Assembly: GCF_000346465.2 (NCBI RefSeq)
Contig: NC_034014.1
Span: forward strand, 3,768,027-3,832,026
Reading direction: 5' to 3'
DNA from: Prunus persica
Taxonomy: Eukaryota > Streptophyta > Magnoliopsida > Rosales > Rosaceae
DNA: 64,000 bases
Part shown: piece by piece, positions 30,670 to 45,200 of the stretch
How the letters are laid out: each line of letters begins with the position of its first letter
Position numbering within the stretch: position 1 is the first letter of the stretch
Notes under the pieces: model-generated
What the model was told of the DNA's origin: nothing
What the model saw: the letters and a program-made list of their open reading frames with translations, nothing else
Databases searched by the model: none
Made by a program: the position numbers and the translations under genes

Positions 30670-33600
30670 TTATGTGTCTTTCTTCTCCTCCTCAGCTGCA
30701 GCTGGTACCTTCCCCTCTGCTTTCTCCTCTACTTTCTCCTCAGCAGGTGCATCTTCTTTTACGGTACCACTCTTAGTGGCAGCAGGTGCCTCTTCCTCAG
30801 CTTTCTCCTTGGTCTTTCTCTCTTCAACACTCAAATTCTTGAGAAGCCCAGCAGCCTCTGTAGCATCTTCATTTTCTTCTTCTGTACTTAAGGATTCAGC
30901 AATTTCTTGAAACTTTTCCATGAACAATCTGTTATCTGATACAGCAAACAAACAACCAAACTTTAATAACCTACATAGAACATCAACCAAATGTTGAATG
31001 TGGCTCTTTGTGATGATGCGTTGATCTAGTAGCACCATGCTATAAACCAAACCATATCTGTCAACTATATTCTTCATACCCTGACTAAGAATTGTAAAGT
31101 AAGCAATGTACTTCAAAGTTCGTTTACACATTTAGCAGAGGATGAAACTGAATCGATAATGCTGTGTACAAAAGCACCAACGAAAATGCAGCATGGTTAA
31201 AAGACAAATTTAAATTAGAAAATTCAGAAGGTAGGCATCCCTCAAACTCTCCATCCCAGCTACCAGAATTTTTTTTGTTATAACATGATAAAATCTAGTG
31301 AACAGAAAATAATGATACAGCAAAATGACACATTCAAATCGATACAAATGCTCAACAAAGGAATTCATTTCCTTATTACTCTAGTTTTATTATATTCTTA
31401 AGAAAATAATAAAACCTCACGTGTTATAATTGAAATCAACACTCCACATGAAACAGACTAGCTAATTTATGATTTTCACTATATCTTGACAGTAACAATC
31501 TTGAAAGGTAGCAGTGACATGCAAAGAGAAACTAAGACCTTGAAGTATCAACAAGTAATATCCTTGTATAAACTCTCAATTCAATTTGCAGAATGTATTA
31601 TTTCATCCAACAATTTCCACAAAGCCTAACTCACCATGACCAAGTACAATTATGAGAGATGTATTAACTCAAACTAACCTATTATAATTTGGTCCAACAC
31701 TGACTTCAGAAGCTATAAATGTCATCCCTCTTCAACAAGTAGGGCAACATAAGTACAAGGAAGCCAAAAGGTATAAATTCTTAGACCGGTTCAAGATGCA
31801 AGTATGGAATGGCAAGGAATTACACACTAGAGCCTAATGAATCCACAAAACATAAATAGAATCTATAAGTTTTGTTCTTAATTGATATGTAATTTTTTTT
31901 TTAAGGAAAAAAAAAAAGTATAACAGAATTGGACAAATTTACACAATATATGAAGAAACATAAGGGTAAAAAAGAACTTTAAATATATGATTAACCCATG
32001 CAAATTCAGTAAAAGACTCTTGCCTCACAGATGACAAGAAAAAAAAAACCAACATTCATGCAAAAGGGTTAAACCTCACACATTCGAAAGAAAGTGTCTT
32101 CAAAATTATAACACACACTAGAACCTAAACATCAACAACAACAACATTCTTTCAAATTAATATAATAATACAAATATGGGGTTATGATAGGTTGTGTTGA
32201 AGTAAAAGTTTAAATTTTATATTTATGTAATGCAGTAAATGATGTTGAGTAGGATGGGCATCAATAGTGCAGTTCTCTGCAGTCAACAACTGCATAATGC
32301 AAAAATCAGGTAGCTTATTCCAAAATATTCAAACTCAACCATAAATCCAGATGGAACATGGATCACATGATCCTTAAATCTAAGATGACTCTACTTATCA
32401 AACGGAGCCCAATTTTACAAACAAATGCCATAAAAATCAACAAAGACAAAGTGTATGCTCCAACCAAACAAAACAAAGTGTATGCATATAAATCAACAAT
32501 CTGAGACATTTCAGAAGTTCTAGTGCTTCAACAAGAAAAATTCGATTCATGTTGCAAAAATTTTCATAGAAACTGGATAATCAGCTTAAGGTAGTTGGTA
32601 TGGGCTCTATTAGTAAGTCCAGGATTGTATGCAATTTACAATCTAGAAAAAAGGTTGAAATGAAAAAGAGGTCCATTAGTTTTCTTGCTGATGAAATGCA
32701 ATTAGATCTAATTCTTCAAGTACGATTGAAAATTTATTAACTCTTCATGGACAAACGTAATTAGAAGGATTTAAAAATGTATTAAATTAGGGTTTTTATA
32801 AGTACAAATAGCATGAGGTCGTCTCGTACAGTAATGTCCTAGTTTGTCCATGAAATCATAGCAACAGACTTGCATATTTACATAAAACAGATGTAATAGA
32901 AAGTACCAAGTGTACACTGTATATGACAGCATCTAACGGCAAGTTCATTGCAAGAATTGATTACGAAAAGATCAAGTGGATCAAATAAATTACACTCACT
33001 CTCAATTGAAGCGAATCTAATGCAGAAAAGCTCCTCCTTCAATTCCCCATCAGCAAAATCAGTTGCGTGCCAAACAGATGACTTCTCATTACCGGCATGC
33101 TCCTGAACTGTCATCTTCGGTAGAACTGCAAGGAACAATAGCACAAAGCACACAAAAAAAGTTCAAAATTCAAAACACTAAACCCAAACAATCATAACAA
33201 TAAATAAATAGTGTACGTTTATTTAGTATTTCGGACTATGATAGAGACTAACCGAGGTGATTGGCGCAGATCTTTAGGGTTTTGGACTGTCGCATAACAA
33301 GGCGGACCTTGCCAGTCTTATTGTGCTTAAGAAGCTTGACAGTACCAGCACCTCGCTCTTTCCATTGGTTACCGTCTTTATCAAATCGGTATAGCTTCGC
33401 TTTCCTAAGAACAAACCAGAAAACACACAAACAGAGAGAGTGAGTTCGCAAATCAAACAAAACCCTAGGTTTTTGCAGATCACAGAAAAACCCTAGCATT
33501 CGATGAAAAAAGAATCGGAGCAAGAGAAACGTACAGATCGAGGATGGCGTCTTCGTCTTCCTCACCGGTGGTGACGGCGACCTCCTCGAGCCTGACGATC

Positions 33601-33686
33601 GGAGCGACCTGAGCTCCGGTGTCCTCGTCGTCGCCGGCTAGTGGGGCCTCCTCGTCTTCTCTGTGCTCGGCATCGGCGCTCGACAT
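30670..33686 (-). CDS. RANBP1: Ran-binding protein 1 homologue
   Basis: A cytosolic Ran-GTP-binding co-activator of RanGAP, which releases Ran-GTP from export complexes. Four exons (33535-33686, 33253-33404, 33000-33125, 30670-30935) give 231 aa. The acidic N-terminus leads to [20 protein letters not shown]. The RanBD1 fold follows, with [33 protein letters not shown] and [20 protein letters not shown], then [16 protein letters not shown]. The C-terminus is a K/E/A-rich low-complexity tail. The exon 3/exon 4 join (GAGA|AT) restores the family's IEN triplet. Intron 3 is about 2 kb, much longer than the others. The promoter has a TATA box, a telo-box-like CCCTAAACCC (near 33942) and a leader (GA)n tract. 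Confidence 0.95.
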
Positions 33687-33719
33687 CTTTAGAGAGAGAG
33701 CAGAAGTGGAGTAGATAGT

Positions 33720-33720
<1 letters not shown>

Positions 33721-33753
<33 letters not shown>
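33721..33753. repeat. (GA)n tract in the RanBP1 5' leader
   Basis: GA-rich run with one interruption, about 35-67 bp upstream of the RanBP1 ATG, downstream of its TATA box. Confidence 0.85.
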
Positions 33754-33833
33754 GGATATGAGAAATGAAAGAGAAAATTAGGGGACGAAGGGCTCTGGTC
33801 TATAAAAGTATCGAAGATTTCAGGGTTAGATGG

Positions 33834-33841
33834 TTTTTATA
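33834..33841 (-). promoter_or_regulatory. TATA box of RanBP1
   Basis: CTATAAAAACC on the coding strand about 150 bp ahead of the ATG. The flanking sequence also has a telo-box-like motif further upstream. Confidence 0.55.
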
Positions 33842-33899
33842 GTGGTTGTAGGAGTGAGTGATCTTAGCGTGAGCGTGAGCGTGAGGTTTACGCTCAAAA

Positions 33900-35478
33900 A
33901 GACGTGCGCGATTCAAAATGAGAGAACGCCAAGGCCCAAAGCCCTAAACCCGAGTCTTTTCTTCTTTCTTTTTTAATTGTTTTTTTTTCCTTATAAATTT
34001 TGGCTCATTTAGAATTAAGGCTTAGTTTGATATTGCTGTGCTTTAAAAAAAAATTAATTTTACTGTGCTGTAAAAATAAACAACTGTGAAGTGTAGCAAC
34101 TAATCGAGAATAAACAGCTGTTAAATGGTTTTAGCAGATTAAAGGGTGATTTTTGCAGTTATATCATTGTGAATTAGTCGAGAATAAGTCTTATAGAAAA
34201 GAAAAAGAGTTGAGAAAGAATTTGATTAATCAAGTTAAAGGGAAAAAATAAAGAAATTATTGTATACGGGTGATTTTTTTTGACAGTGTGTGACTGATGC
34301 TAGAACTCTCAAATTCTTAGAAAAAGAAGATTGCAGAAGTCGTGTTGGCGTATGTGGAAAATGCACTTTTGTTGTTGTGGAAGCTGGTAGCTCCAATGAT
34401 TAAGAATTCGTACCCTACACCCCAGGGTCCAAATAAAAAGGAACATTTTCGTTCCTATAGCTTAACTTATATTTTAGTTTGGTCTCTATATTAATGGTAA
34501 CTTAATGTTCTGAAATTGTTTCTATTTGGTACCTATGCCGTGCATCTTAAATGTTGGTTGGTCATGTAGATTTCTGCTTGAAGTTGTTGAATTAACAATG
34601 TGATAATAAGATATGTCAATCTATTAGAAAAGAAAAAATTGATAAATGTGGGTTAAGCATGTTGGTAAGAGTTGCGTAATCACGCCCTTTTAATTACAGT
34701 AATTTAAATTGTCGCTTGTCATATGACAAAAATTGATCGACAATAAGACCCTTTCTGTTTTTGAAGGTACAGAAAAGCTTTCAACATAGCTCAACTGTTT
34801 TTGTAGTAAAATAGATTAAACAAAGATGAGCCAATGCTCACTTATTTTTCTTAGTTTAACTTCAATTTCTTAGTTTCGTTTTGAATTGGGGTTGAATTCT
34901 TGCAGCTAACAAGGAGGTAAAAAAAAAAAAAAGGAAGAGAATCAACTGCTTTTGAATTGCACTAGGGATAAGAATCTTCAATATTAAAAGGACAAAAATT
35001 TCTTGAGTATCGAGGACAACATGTTAGTACAAAAACTTCACCGCTGAAATGTTTCTTGACACTAACAAGACCAAGTTACGTCCAAAAAAGAACAAGAACA
35101 AATTCAAAAAATTACCTATACATGTAGCAGCAGCATGGCCACAACTACAGCCATGACCAAGTGCAAGCTCGGTTGCCATCCTAGGTCTCACAAAGATTAC
35201 TAAACCAACACCTACTCAGCTCAGACTTGGCAACCAAGCAAAAACAATTGATACCTTGAATTTAAAATTTTTCTAAAACAGATGACCATAAACCTCCATA
35301 CGAAGATGTTGTGGTGGCAAGAAAGTGGGAGAATACTTGGCTCAACCCTTCATTTCCAAAAACAGAAGTGAACTTTGAAATGGAATCAGATTCAGCATAA
35401 CAGGAGAGTCCATGACATTCTAGCTTTCGCCCTGTGGAAGCTGTTAGAACACTCATAAAACCTCAAATGCCTCAAAGA
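33900..35478. other. intergenic region between RanBP1 and clathrin heavy chain
   Basis: No gene is supported. The beginning (near 33930-33955) has AAGGCCCAAAGCCCTAAACCC, a site II plus telo-box pair belonging to the RanBP1 promoter. Near 34024 there is a MITE-like end. The 3' UTR of the clathrin gene should occupy the last few hundred bases. Confidence 0.45.
34022..34200. mobile_element. truncated MITE end
   Basis: TTAGTTTGATATTGCTGTGCT near 34023-34043 is nearly the same as the inverted right end of the complete element at 52968-53318 (AATTTGGCATTGCTGTGCT). No partner end was found, so this looks like a one-ended relic of the same MITE family. Confidence 0.35.
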
Positions 35479-36146
35479 TCAGTAGGACGGGCCCATTTGC
35501 GGCATTCCAAAAGGTGGCATTGGAGGCATTCCCATACCACCCATTGGTGGCATTGGCGGAGCATAGCCTCCACCCATTCCTGGTGGTGCAGGCAAGGCAG
35601 GCAGCAATTGAGCATACATATTCTGCAGATCGTGCAAAAATATAAGTTATTTGTCTTTAATTTTCTGATGTTTAAGTCTACAAATGAATAGGTGTTAATA
35701 ATAACAAAATCAAAAGTCTAATATTCCTTAAAAATTCAAGTTTAACGTGAGCTTTAAATTAAGACAACACTCTTATGCTTATGGTGGGTAGGTTCACTCC
35801 ACGAGCATAAAGGAAAGAAACTATCTAAACACACTTATTTTATCTTGTTTTATTTGTGTGTGCATGTGTTTGTTTCCCGACCATCAAAGGCAAACTGGAA
35901 AGTAACCGATAATGTAAGAACTGCTGATTAAGATACATAGGAAAAAATTAAAACCAACAGTCTTGAAAAAAATTAAAACATTCTTGGAGAAATGTATAAG
36001 AAAGGCTCTCCATGACACAAAATAAAGCAAATAGCAATACCTGCTGAGCGACCAATTCCTTCTCCTCTTTCTCTTTGGCTTTCACCTCGTTTTGAGCTTC
36101 AATTTTGTCCTTAACAAGTTCATCCACCTTACCTGTGTACTCTCGA

Positions 36147-36212
<66 letters not shown>

Positions 36213-39200
36213 GCCGAGTAAGTGAGGAGCAATTAAAAGGTAACCAATGGATAAAGGGAAAAAGAAATAGGGAAAAAGAAATAAGAACATTACCTGCAGG
36301 AGGTATGGGAGGGCAAAATCAATTATATTGTTCATCCATGCAAGCTCAAGAGCAACATCTGGCCGGATTAAATCATAACAAACAAAGAGGCATGACGCAA
36401 AGCACTCTTTCTTTCCCTGCATATACATTACAGAAGATTACAAAACTGCATCTAGTAAAATGCTTTACAAAGAAAAAGAGATAGAAGCATGGAGTGAACT
36501 CCCTCCTTAACCTCATGGGCTGGGATGTGGAAAAGAATAAATGAGTGTGTACATTACTCCGTGATTTATTTGGTAAGCATGAGCTTTGTTTAACTAATGC
36601 ATATAAAAAACAGACCTGCTCAATGAAATAGATAAGCAGTTCCTCAGAGAGCTCATGATCACCAGACTGTGAGCATGTCTCCATGCAATCTTTGTAGTGA
36701 TTGTCTTTCTTTGACAATGCAATGGATTGCTTCCATCTTCCAGCTTTCTTATAAATGTATGCAGCAACACGTCTCATCTCAAGAAGCTCGTGTTTCTCAA
36801 GCTGCTCATTTGCATCAACAAAAAATAATAAGTACAAGTTTCAATCAAAGACATTCAATGGATGAGAAGATTCAATCTCACTCACCTTTTGAGCAAGACC
36901 TATCTGATCAAAGCTGTCGTGCAAATCTATTGATTCACGGAGTCTGTCATAGTCTTCCTCCTCTATGTATATTTCGTTTAGAGCTTCATTTACAGCAGTT
37001 ACATTGCTGCTCTGAACTGCAACCATGTACGGCTTTACAAGACGGATGTGACCAGCCTGAAACCAAAACGATTGAAAATGTAGAATACAGAACTCTTTCC
37101 AAACCCTGCCAGAAGAAAAATGTGACAGCAGAGACCAAAATTAATGACTTTGTAATAGAGAACCGAACCTTTCTCATTATATCCACCACTCGGGTGTGGT
37201 CAACACGAAGTGCAATCACATTAAGAACATCATTGATAAGATCAGGATGTTCTTGTAAGTAGAAGTGCACAGCCCTGTAGTAGAGTTCAACACTCGCAAC
37301 TTTGACTATCACATCCTTGAATTGCATGTGGTCCCATGCTTCCGGGGAGTGATTCATTATGGTGGTTGCAGCATTGTCGAACTCATCATATTGGATATAT
37401 AAATACGTTAATTCTTTCCAGTGCTGTTGTTCATCACAAGCTCGTATTAGCTTGGGAATATTGAGACGGGTAGAAAACAGTTTAATGTGCTCCATAAGCT
37501 TCTCAGGACGGTATCTTGCATATAGAACTCCTAACTCTGTAAAAATGCCCATATGTGCACGTTCCAATCCCAGTCCACTCTCCATGAGACTAATGAGCTC
37601 ATTAAAGCATCCCCTGTTCTGGTAATATTCACTGACCTCTTCCAAATCATCCACCTATCATAAAACATGCAGGATTAAGGAATCATCAAAAGTATAATTT
37701 GACCAATTAATTGTGTCCTATAACACAGACTAGAGCACCAATCTGCAGCACTTAGAAGCATCTAACAACAACTTATCGAAAGAATACCCACCTCCTGTTT
37801 TGCCAAACATCTTGATAAACAAAAAAAGATATAACGGGGAAGTAACATAAACAGTACAGTATACAAGAATGCTACCTGGATGATGATGTTGAGTCCACAA
37901 ATCTGAGCTAGTCGGTACTCCTCAGCATCAACGCATGCGAAGCAAACAAACTTCCACGTCTTTGAGCTGTTAGCTTTTCGAGCAGCATCAACAGCACCTT
38001 GAAACTGATTTAGCTTCACAAGAGTGCATGCCAGCTTAGCCCAGTTAGAAATGAATGCAAATATGATTTTGGCCGCTTCATATAGGGCTTCATCAAACAA
38101 GCGATCCCCAACATTTTGGAGATTGGCAACATTTGGCATAAGAATGAACTCTTCAATTTCACCAAGCCGATCAATCTTAGCATATGCATAAATAAGTTCA
38201 CTGTCGACCTTGGGCTCCTTGGTCTTCTGCCTAACCATCAGAAGGTACCTTACCAAGTCATGATATACATTTGCATCCTCAGCAGCACGTATGACATCCA
38301 AAAACTGAGTGGCATCATCTGCACGGATGAATGACTCAATTGCATCACTCACTAGTCCTTCTCGGAGTTGGGCCTTGGCCACCTGGCTCCAAACAGCATC
38401 TTCTTCAACTCGGAATGCAAACTCTACAGCTCGGTCAATGCTCTGAATGTTATCCAACAGGACATTCACAGCGTCAACATTCGCATTGAATTTCTTGAAG
38501 ATTGCGAATGCTTCCTCAAACAATTGAGCTTCTACGGCCATTAATCCAACTGCAGGTCCATCAAAGTTGTCTAATCTGTTAATATAATCCATGACTCTGG
38601 ATGGATCAGCCTTGATGGCAGTCAGAATCAACAGATTCTGCAGATTGAAGTTCCCACTAAAAGCAGAATTTTGGAGCACTATCTTTTCAAGAAGCTCAAT
38701 CAACTCATGTGGAAGGTCTGCAGTCATAAATGCTTTGACAGTTGCTGAAACTTGCTCAGGGCTCTTGCTTTCTGGCAAGGCAGTAGATACAACTTGATCG
38801 ATTAGCTGCCTTCTATATTCATTATCAGGATCAAGGACCTTAGCCCAGAGGTCATCATCCATTCTCTCCACAACATATCTGATATACATATATCAAGTAA
38901 ATAGCATAAGAGAGCTGCATACTGAATCACGACCCAGTAACATCTTACTAGCAAACAGAAACACACAAACCTGGCCTGGAGTTTGAACAAGGAATTTTTA
39001 TTTGTGACATTAATAAGTTCATCATCACATTGCCCTCTACGATATGCAACAACAGCAAGTGTGGGATCCCGTTTTTCGCAATATTTACCCACAACGCGTG
39101 AATCATAGTATGGGTTCGTTGTGAGAAAATGCTCCGGGTTGTTGCCGCTATCTATGATGATTTTACCCAGAGCATTGTGAACATGTACATCTTGGCTTCC

Positions 39201-42200
39201 CTCACTCACGAGATGCTCCAAGAATTGAGTGAGCAAGCGAAGACGATTCCTGAAAATAGAAATCAGCAGAATGATAAGAAACTAATGTGAAAGATGAAGG
39301 GCATACAGGGTCATGAAGAGATAATGCACCTCTTTTCGCATTCATCAACAAGGGGCTCAACTGGTAGAAGAGAACGAACTGAAAGAATAAGACCTTTGAT
39401 GAAATCTTCAGGGCATTCATCATCCAATAGCTGCCCTACAACTAAAGGAGCATTTCCTGGATTGACCTATCAACCAAAATAAGATCTATAAAGATCAATG
39501 GTCTATTTGAACAATAACATTGACAAAGCGTACAAAATTTATCACAAAAAAATGGGAGAAAACCTGCAACTCGAAAGTACAAAACTGATATAGAGCCTCA
39601 AAATATATATACCTTTTGGACATAACCTTCAATGTAACGAAGCATATTGTTTGTATATAGGTAATGGGTGAGATCTGGAACAAACCCAAAACGATCACAG
39701 ACATTAATCAAAGGACGTGCGTCTGGAAGCTTTGCTTCCATAAGAAAGTTCTTAGCCTTCTCAGGGTCATAAAAATTAGATTCCCGTGTCACACGCTCCA
39801 CCTCCTTAATCTGTCCAGTTTTTGCAGCTGCTTCAATGTACTTGAAATGGATATCAGGATCCTCACTGTACACAAATGATGAATAAATGAAAGGGAAAAA
39901 AAAGAAAAACAAGTGCCCAACAGCACTCATGAGCAAATGAATCTCATCTTTTAACTTCTCTTCCATTGAAAAGAAACTGATACCTGGAGCTCAAGTATGA
40001 GCCTAAGAAAAAGTACAACCCCTCATAGGACTTGAACTGCTCGAATAATTTTATGCATTTATCTACACCCAGTTGTTCGGAATACTCTTTGGCGGTCTGC
40101 AAAAGAATAATCAGGTAAGCCTCAACTTTATAAACAATATAAAATGAACAAATAAAGTAGTTTACCTGCACAATAATCTGAAGATTTCCCCTAAGATTGA
40201 CCAGTAGAAGATCTTTCATGCACTCAAGAGCCCATTCTTCGGAAAGAGTTCCAAAGAACTCAACGAGAGCCTGAAGTACACCTTCTAGTTAGAGATATAC
40301 TACTTCACATAGGTTCAAGTTATAAAGGCATAAGTGCCAACCTGAGGGTCAATTGCATGTGTGTTCACGATGACACGTTTGATATCAGGCAACTCAGTGT
40401 AATGCTGCAGATTAGACATAATATTAGTCCAGGAAACCAATTATCATCTTTAAAAGGAATTTTGTCATCAGAATTCAAGAAGAATCATACCTGTAAGGCA
40501 CGCAGATACAAACCAGCTTTTTCACAGAGTTGACCAATGCGTGGACGATCATAATGACTGAACATACCATTGGCCAATATAGCATCCGCAACATTTGGAA
40601 AAGTCACGAGATTGATTTCCAAAACCTAGACAAAATATATTATGGAGCAGATATGTGAAGAAAGAAATACACACTATATATGTAATTTTTTTTTAAAGAA
40701 AGAATAACAAGAAATCAGTGTTTGAGGGAAAACATACGAACCTTTGACTGAAGGTATCCATGCTCAGGTAGATTCGGCTTCAGCACATCCAACAAAAAGG
40801 CAGTTGCCTCACGGATCAAGTTCCTCTGATAAGAGAAAACACACAAAGATAAGAAGTCCCAAAATTCATATTCATCAGTTTAAAGCTACAAAGGGAATAC
40901 GAAACATCTACGTAAGGAGACTCGAAAGCGTAAAACAAGGAGCAAAAATTGCTTAAAGGTAAAATTTCAAATCCCAAAAATCATTTAGCATACTTCAGAA
41001 CAACAAAACAAGGAACATATTTTGACCACAAAAAAATTGTTGATACAACATAGATATTTAACTCAAACCTGAAGGAATAGATCAGTAATGGTATTGTAGT
41101 CAACAGGGCAGCCTCCTTCCATTTGAGCCATCATTAGAGCAAAATTAACAGCCCCCTGCCATCAAGATAATTGTAGTTGTTTCCAAATCAGGCAATTTAG
41201 CTCAACTTGTAAGACAAGCAAAGTTCATAGTTACAAAGCAATTGCAAACAGAAAAATGCCTCGAAAATGTATTCCAGATTAATGCATGTACCTGGGGATC
41301 TGACCGCAAAATTGTTTGCAGAAGGAACAAGTAATCGGGTGTATACCCAACCTGCGACAATTTTAAATGACAAATTCACTATAACAAAAATTATCCAGTA
41401 TGAGTCATTGGCCATGTTATTGAAAATCATAATAACAAAACTGACACAATATTAGTTTTCAGAAGCTAATGATTGCTGTTCAAAATGATAGATTTGAACA
41501 AATGTATTTCAAAAAGATTTTAGTACAAAGAAAAACAAATTTATGTAACCTGCTTTGAGTATATCAAAATCTTGTCAAATTCCCTTCTCTCAGCAAATGC
41601 TGCAACAACTTTAGGAGTTGCCCGGGCTTTGATGTATATTTTCAAAGCAAGGTCGTTGTCCACTGTCTGCATTGGAAATATGTGTCATAATATCACAATG
41701 AATAAAAAAATAATAAAGCAGAAGAATACCCAAAATCACAATTGTTGAATAAAAGTTTAAATGATCTGTCTAACATGATTCTCTTATATATTTTTATTTT
41801 TGGTTTGCTAGGGTCATATCATACCTTCACAAGATCTCCAAGCTCTTCACTACATTCTAGCTTGTCCTCCGCCAGCCAATTCTCCAGAAGATTCTTTTTG
41901 TTCTGATTTACAACCAAACGTGATAATTCCAATGATTCATAAGCATTGAGTTTTCCTCTAGTTAACAAAGTTCCAAAGTACTGCAACAATGGTGGGGTTT
42001 GCCCAGCTTGCACAGGAACACTCTGCAACAAATGAACAATGTGAGTAAATTTGTTCGTGCTACAAAGATTACACGGTCCTATAAAAGAAATGAAATGTTC
42101 CCAAAGGTAATTTAAAGGGAAGCACAAGAACTATGAGGAATATATATGTATATGAACCAACATATGAATGCAACTATACCTGAAATTTAGCGACAGTATC

Positions 42201-45200
42201 AGGAGTACGGAGTATTCCCATTGGAGATTCTGCGGCAAGCTCTGCAGCCTCCTTATATTTTGTCTGAGAAAACAATTCTTGGAACCGCTGGACAACCTGA
42301 GTATGACAACCATAAAATGCAGTTTCAAGATATGACCAAAGTGCAAACAGCAAAACATTCTGTACTCATATTCTCATATGTTGTGAACACCTAGAAAGAC
42401 TTGAATTATAAAATCCACCGCTGAACTTCCCAGGAAAAGATTGTTTCCAGAGGGAATAAAGGGATCCAGTTTCTACATATCGCTACATACTGATCTCCAC
42501 TGCATAACGGGAAAAGACACACACAAGTACACAAAAAAACAAAAACAAAAGAAAAACAACCATATTAACCTTTGCACTCACCTCATACATGAGGGGGCTG
42601 TCAAGGAGACATTTAACACTCGTTGCACAGAAGAAAATAGATAATCATATATACTGTAGGTAATGCGTCACAATACTATCGTCGCATTAAATATTTATAT
42701 GTGATAGTCTATTTATAATACTCTTGGAGGTTGAATTCCATTCTATTTAGGAAGACTGCAATTGAATGGATAGAGCTCCATTAAAACAGTCACCAATCTC
42801 TGCCCCCCACCCCCCCTTCTTTTTTCCTTCCCTGATATCATGTAAAGAAGGATTGCCAACAACTAAGATTAACGTGCCAATTCTCAGAAAGTTTCTAATA
42901 AATGAAAACAAATAAACTGAAATCATTACCAGGTCTTCAGCACCAGGAAGGTTTCCTCTTTTCGCAAGACTAACTGCAAGCCCCAAATTGTTTAACTGCA
43001 AAATCACCAAACAAAAATTTAAAATATAACATTTTCTTTTCTCCAGTTGCCAAAACTACAAAATGGCTCAAAAGCATACCTGGCCACTAACAAAAGGTAC
43101 AATTGTTTGTTCATTGATGGTGGCAAGTAAGACCTGGCCTCGCCTATTGATTGCATAAAAACCCCCAATGGATGAAGCTTCAGCTGTCAAAAATATAGGA
43201 TCTGGACTGATTCGATTTCTATAAACGGCAGTTGCTGTCTCTAGGTCATATACAAATAGAAGCCCAAGCTTTGTGATAACGTATATCAACCCATACTTTT
43301 CTGATATCTGAAATTTATTGAGAAAAAAAAAAAAGTAATGTACTTTGATTGATAGAGAAAATATATGGGATAAGTCAAAGCAATGAGAGACTATAGTAAG
43401 ACCTGCATTGACACAGGAAAGTCATCAGCAAAGTCTGGAGGAAAGAATAGATCTGCTTGCTTCTTTGTATATGATGGTTTTCCTGATGACAATTCACAGT
43501 AAATCAGTTCCTGAAATTAATCCTGAAGCAGAAGAAGGCATGTAACAGATGCATAAGACTAAATAAGATTTAAAACAGCAGACCTGGCTGAGCACCAAGC
43601 TCAATTACATGCAGCTTTGATGTAACTTGTCCAGCATTAAAGGACTTTGAGGCAAAACAAATAAGAATTGAAGGATTCTCATTCCCTGGAACCTGCATAT
43701 GGCATAAAAATTAATGAGGATTTAAAATAGTACAGCAGTAAATTGTATATCCTTTAGATTCAAGAGAAATTGAGTAAGGAATATAAAACCGCACTTTAAA
43801 TGTGGCAAACGATGCAGAATGTGCTTCAAGAGCCTGACTACGTTTCTGTTCCACAGAGAAAAGCTGCATGTTTCCCTTGACCAGTTGTGGCCTCTACAGT
43901 CATTTTAGAAAAATCACTATGTTAATTGTTAAAGATGTCATCAAATCTGAAAAACCATCATGGATTTCAGTCCTTTCAAGATAGAAACAATTTTTCCATG
44001 ACCTAAAGGTAAATAAATAATAAATGTGATTTTTAATAGACATATTCCTTGAACAAAATAAACACACATACACAACACGGATTTTTCATGAGTACAGGGT
44101 GGAAATAAGAATATTTAAGCCACCAAAAGAGAAGGAATACTCCAAGTACACTGTGCAGAAGCACAATGCAACCTTCTGGTGAACGAAAAAGGATAAAATG
44201 CTTAACCAAGCCCAGCTCCCATTAATTGAAAGCAGCACAACATTTTGGCCACTCTTCTAAATCTTTTAGCAACTTCATGACAAATTAAGAATGAAAAAAA
44301 AAAAAAAAAGCAATAATGTTCACGTGTCATATCCAATCATATTAACCATCATACAAACAAAAATTATATTCATAGAGATATGTACAATTATAGGGGTGTC
44401 ACTCACGCACTGCCAAATTTTGGGAAATCCATGAACAGGATTACAGAAACAGAAACAGTACAAAGGAAAAAACAGCAAACACCAAGTTAACCACTCACCT
44501 CAGGTGAACCAGGAGCAATTCCTATTAAGACCAACCACTTTTCAGAAGGATCACAACGGTAGTTGATTATTTGATTATTTGCCAAATTAGCTGTCCGCTC
44601 AAAGACCTTCGTAGGCTCGGAATCACCTAGAAGTAAGATACATTTCAAACATGTGCACAATATAAGAATAAAACTGAAAACCTCAGATGGGGAAATGAGA
44701 TAATGAGAAGAAAATAAAATAAATGAAATCAGATTCACGAATATGTAAAGACGCCTTACCTTCAATTAACCAATGATATACTGAGGTCTGTGTTACCAGG
44801 CCCAGCATCTTTGGAGTGATCCACTTCCAAAAGACAATCTAGAAAGAAGAAAAGAGAGTAGGATTACAACCAATTACCAAAAACAAACCTATAATACCAT
44901 ATTGTAAACGTTCATAACATCTGACATGCAACATTGGGAACGCCCTAAAATAGGGCAAGATGTCACCTGCTCGGGCATCTGATGTGATTTCATCTTTGCT
45001 TTCATTTCAATGTTAAATATTTGTAAATGGTCCTGAGTAGTTCCTTGAACTTGAGCTGCACATTGAATTCAGCCATCAATCAGTGAGGCAATAAACACAA
45101 CAACAAATAACAAGACAAAAAAAAACAATAACTATGGCAGTCTATACTCCAGATTACAAAATTTCAACAATGTTTCACACATGCCAATGACCAATCATTT

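Noticed and set aside
30577..30910. Plus-strand frames over the RanBP1 last exon
   Set aside because: They are the complement of the K/E/A-rich tail; the minus-strand reading matches RanBP1.
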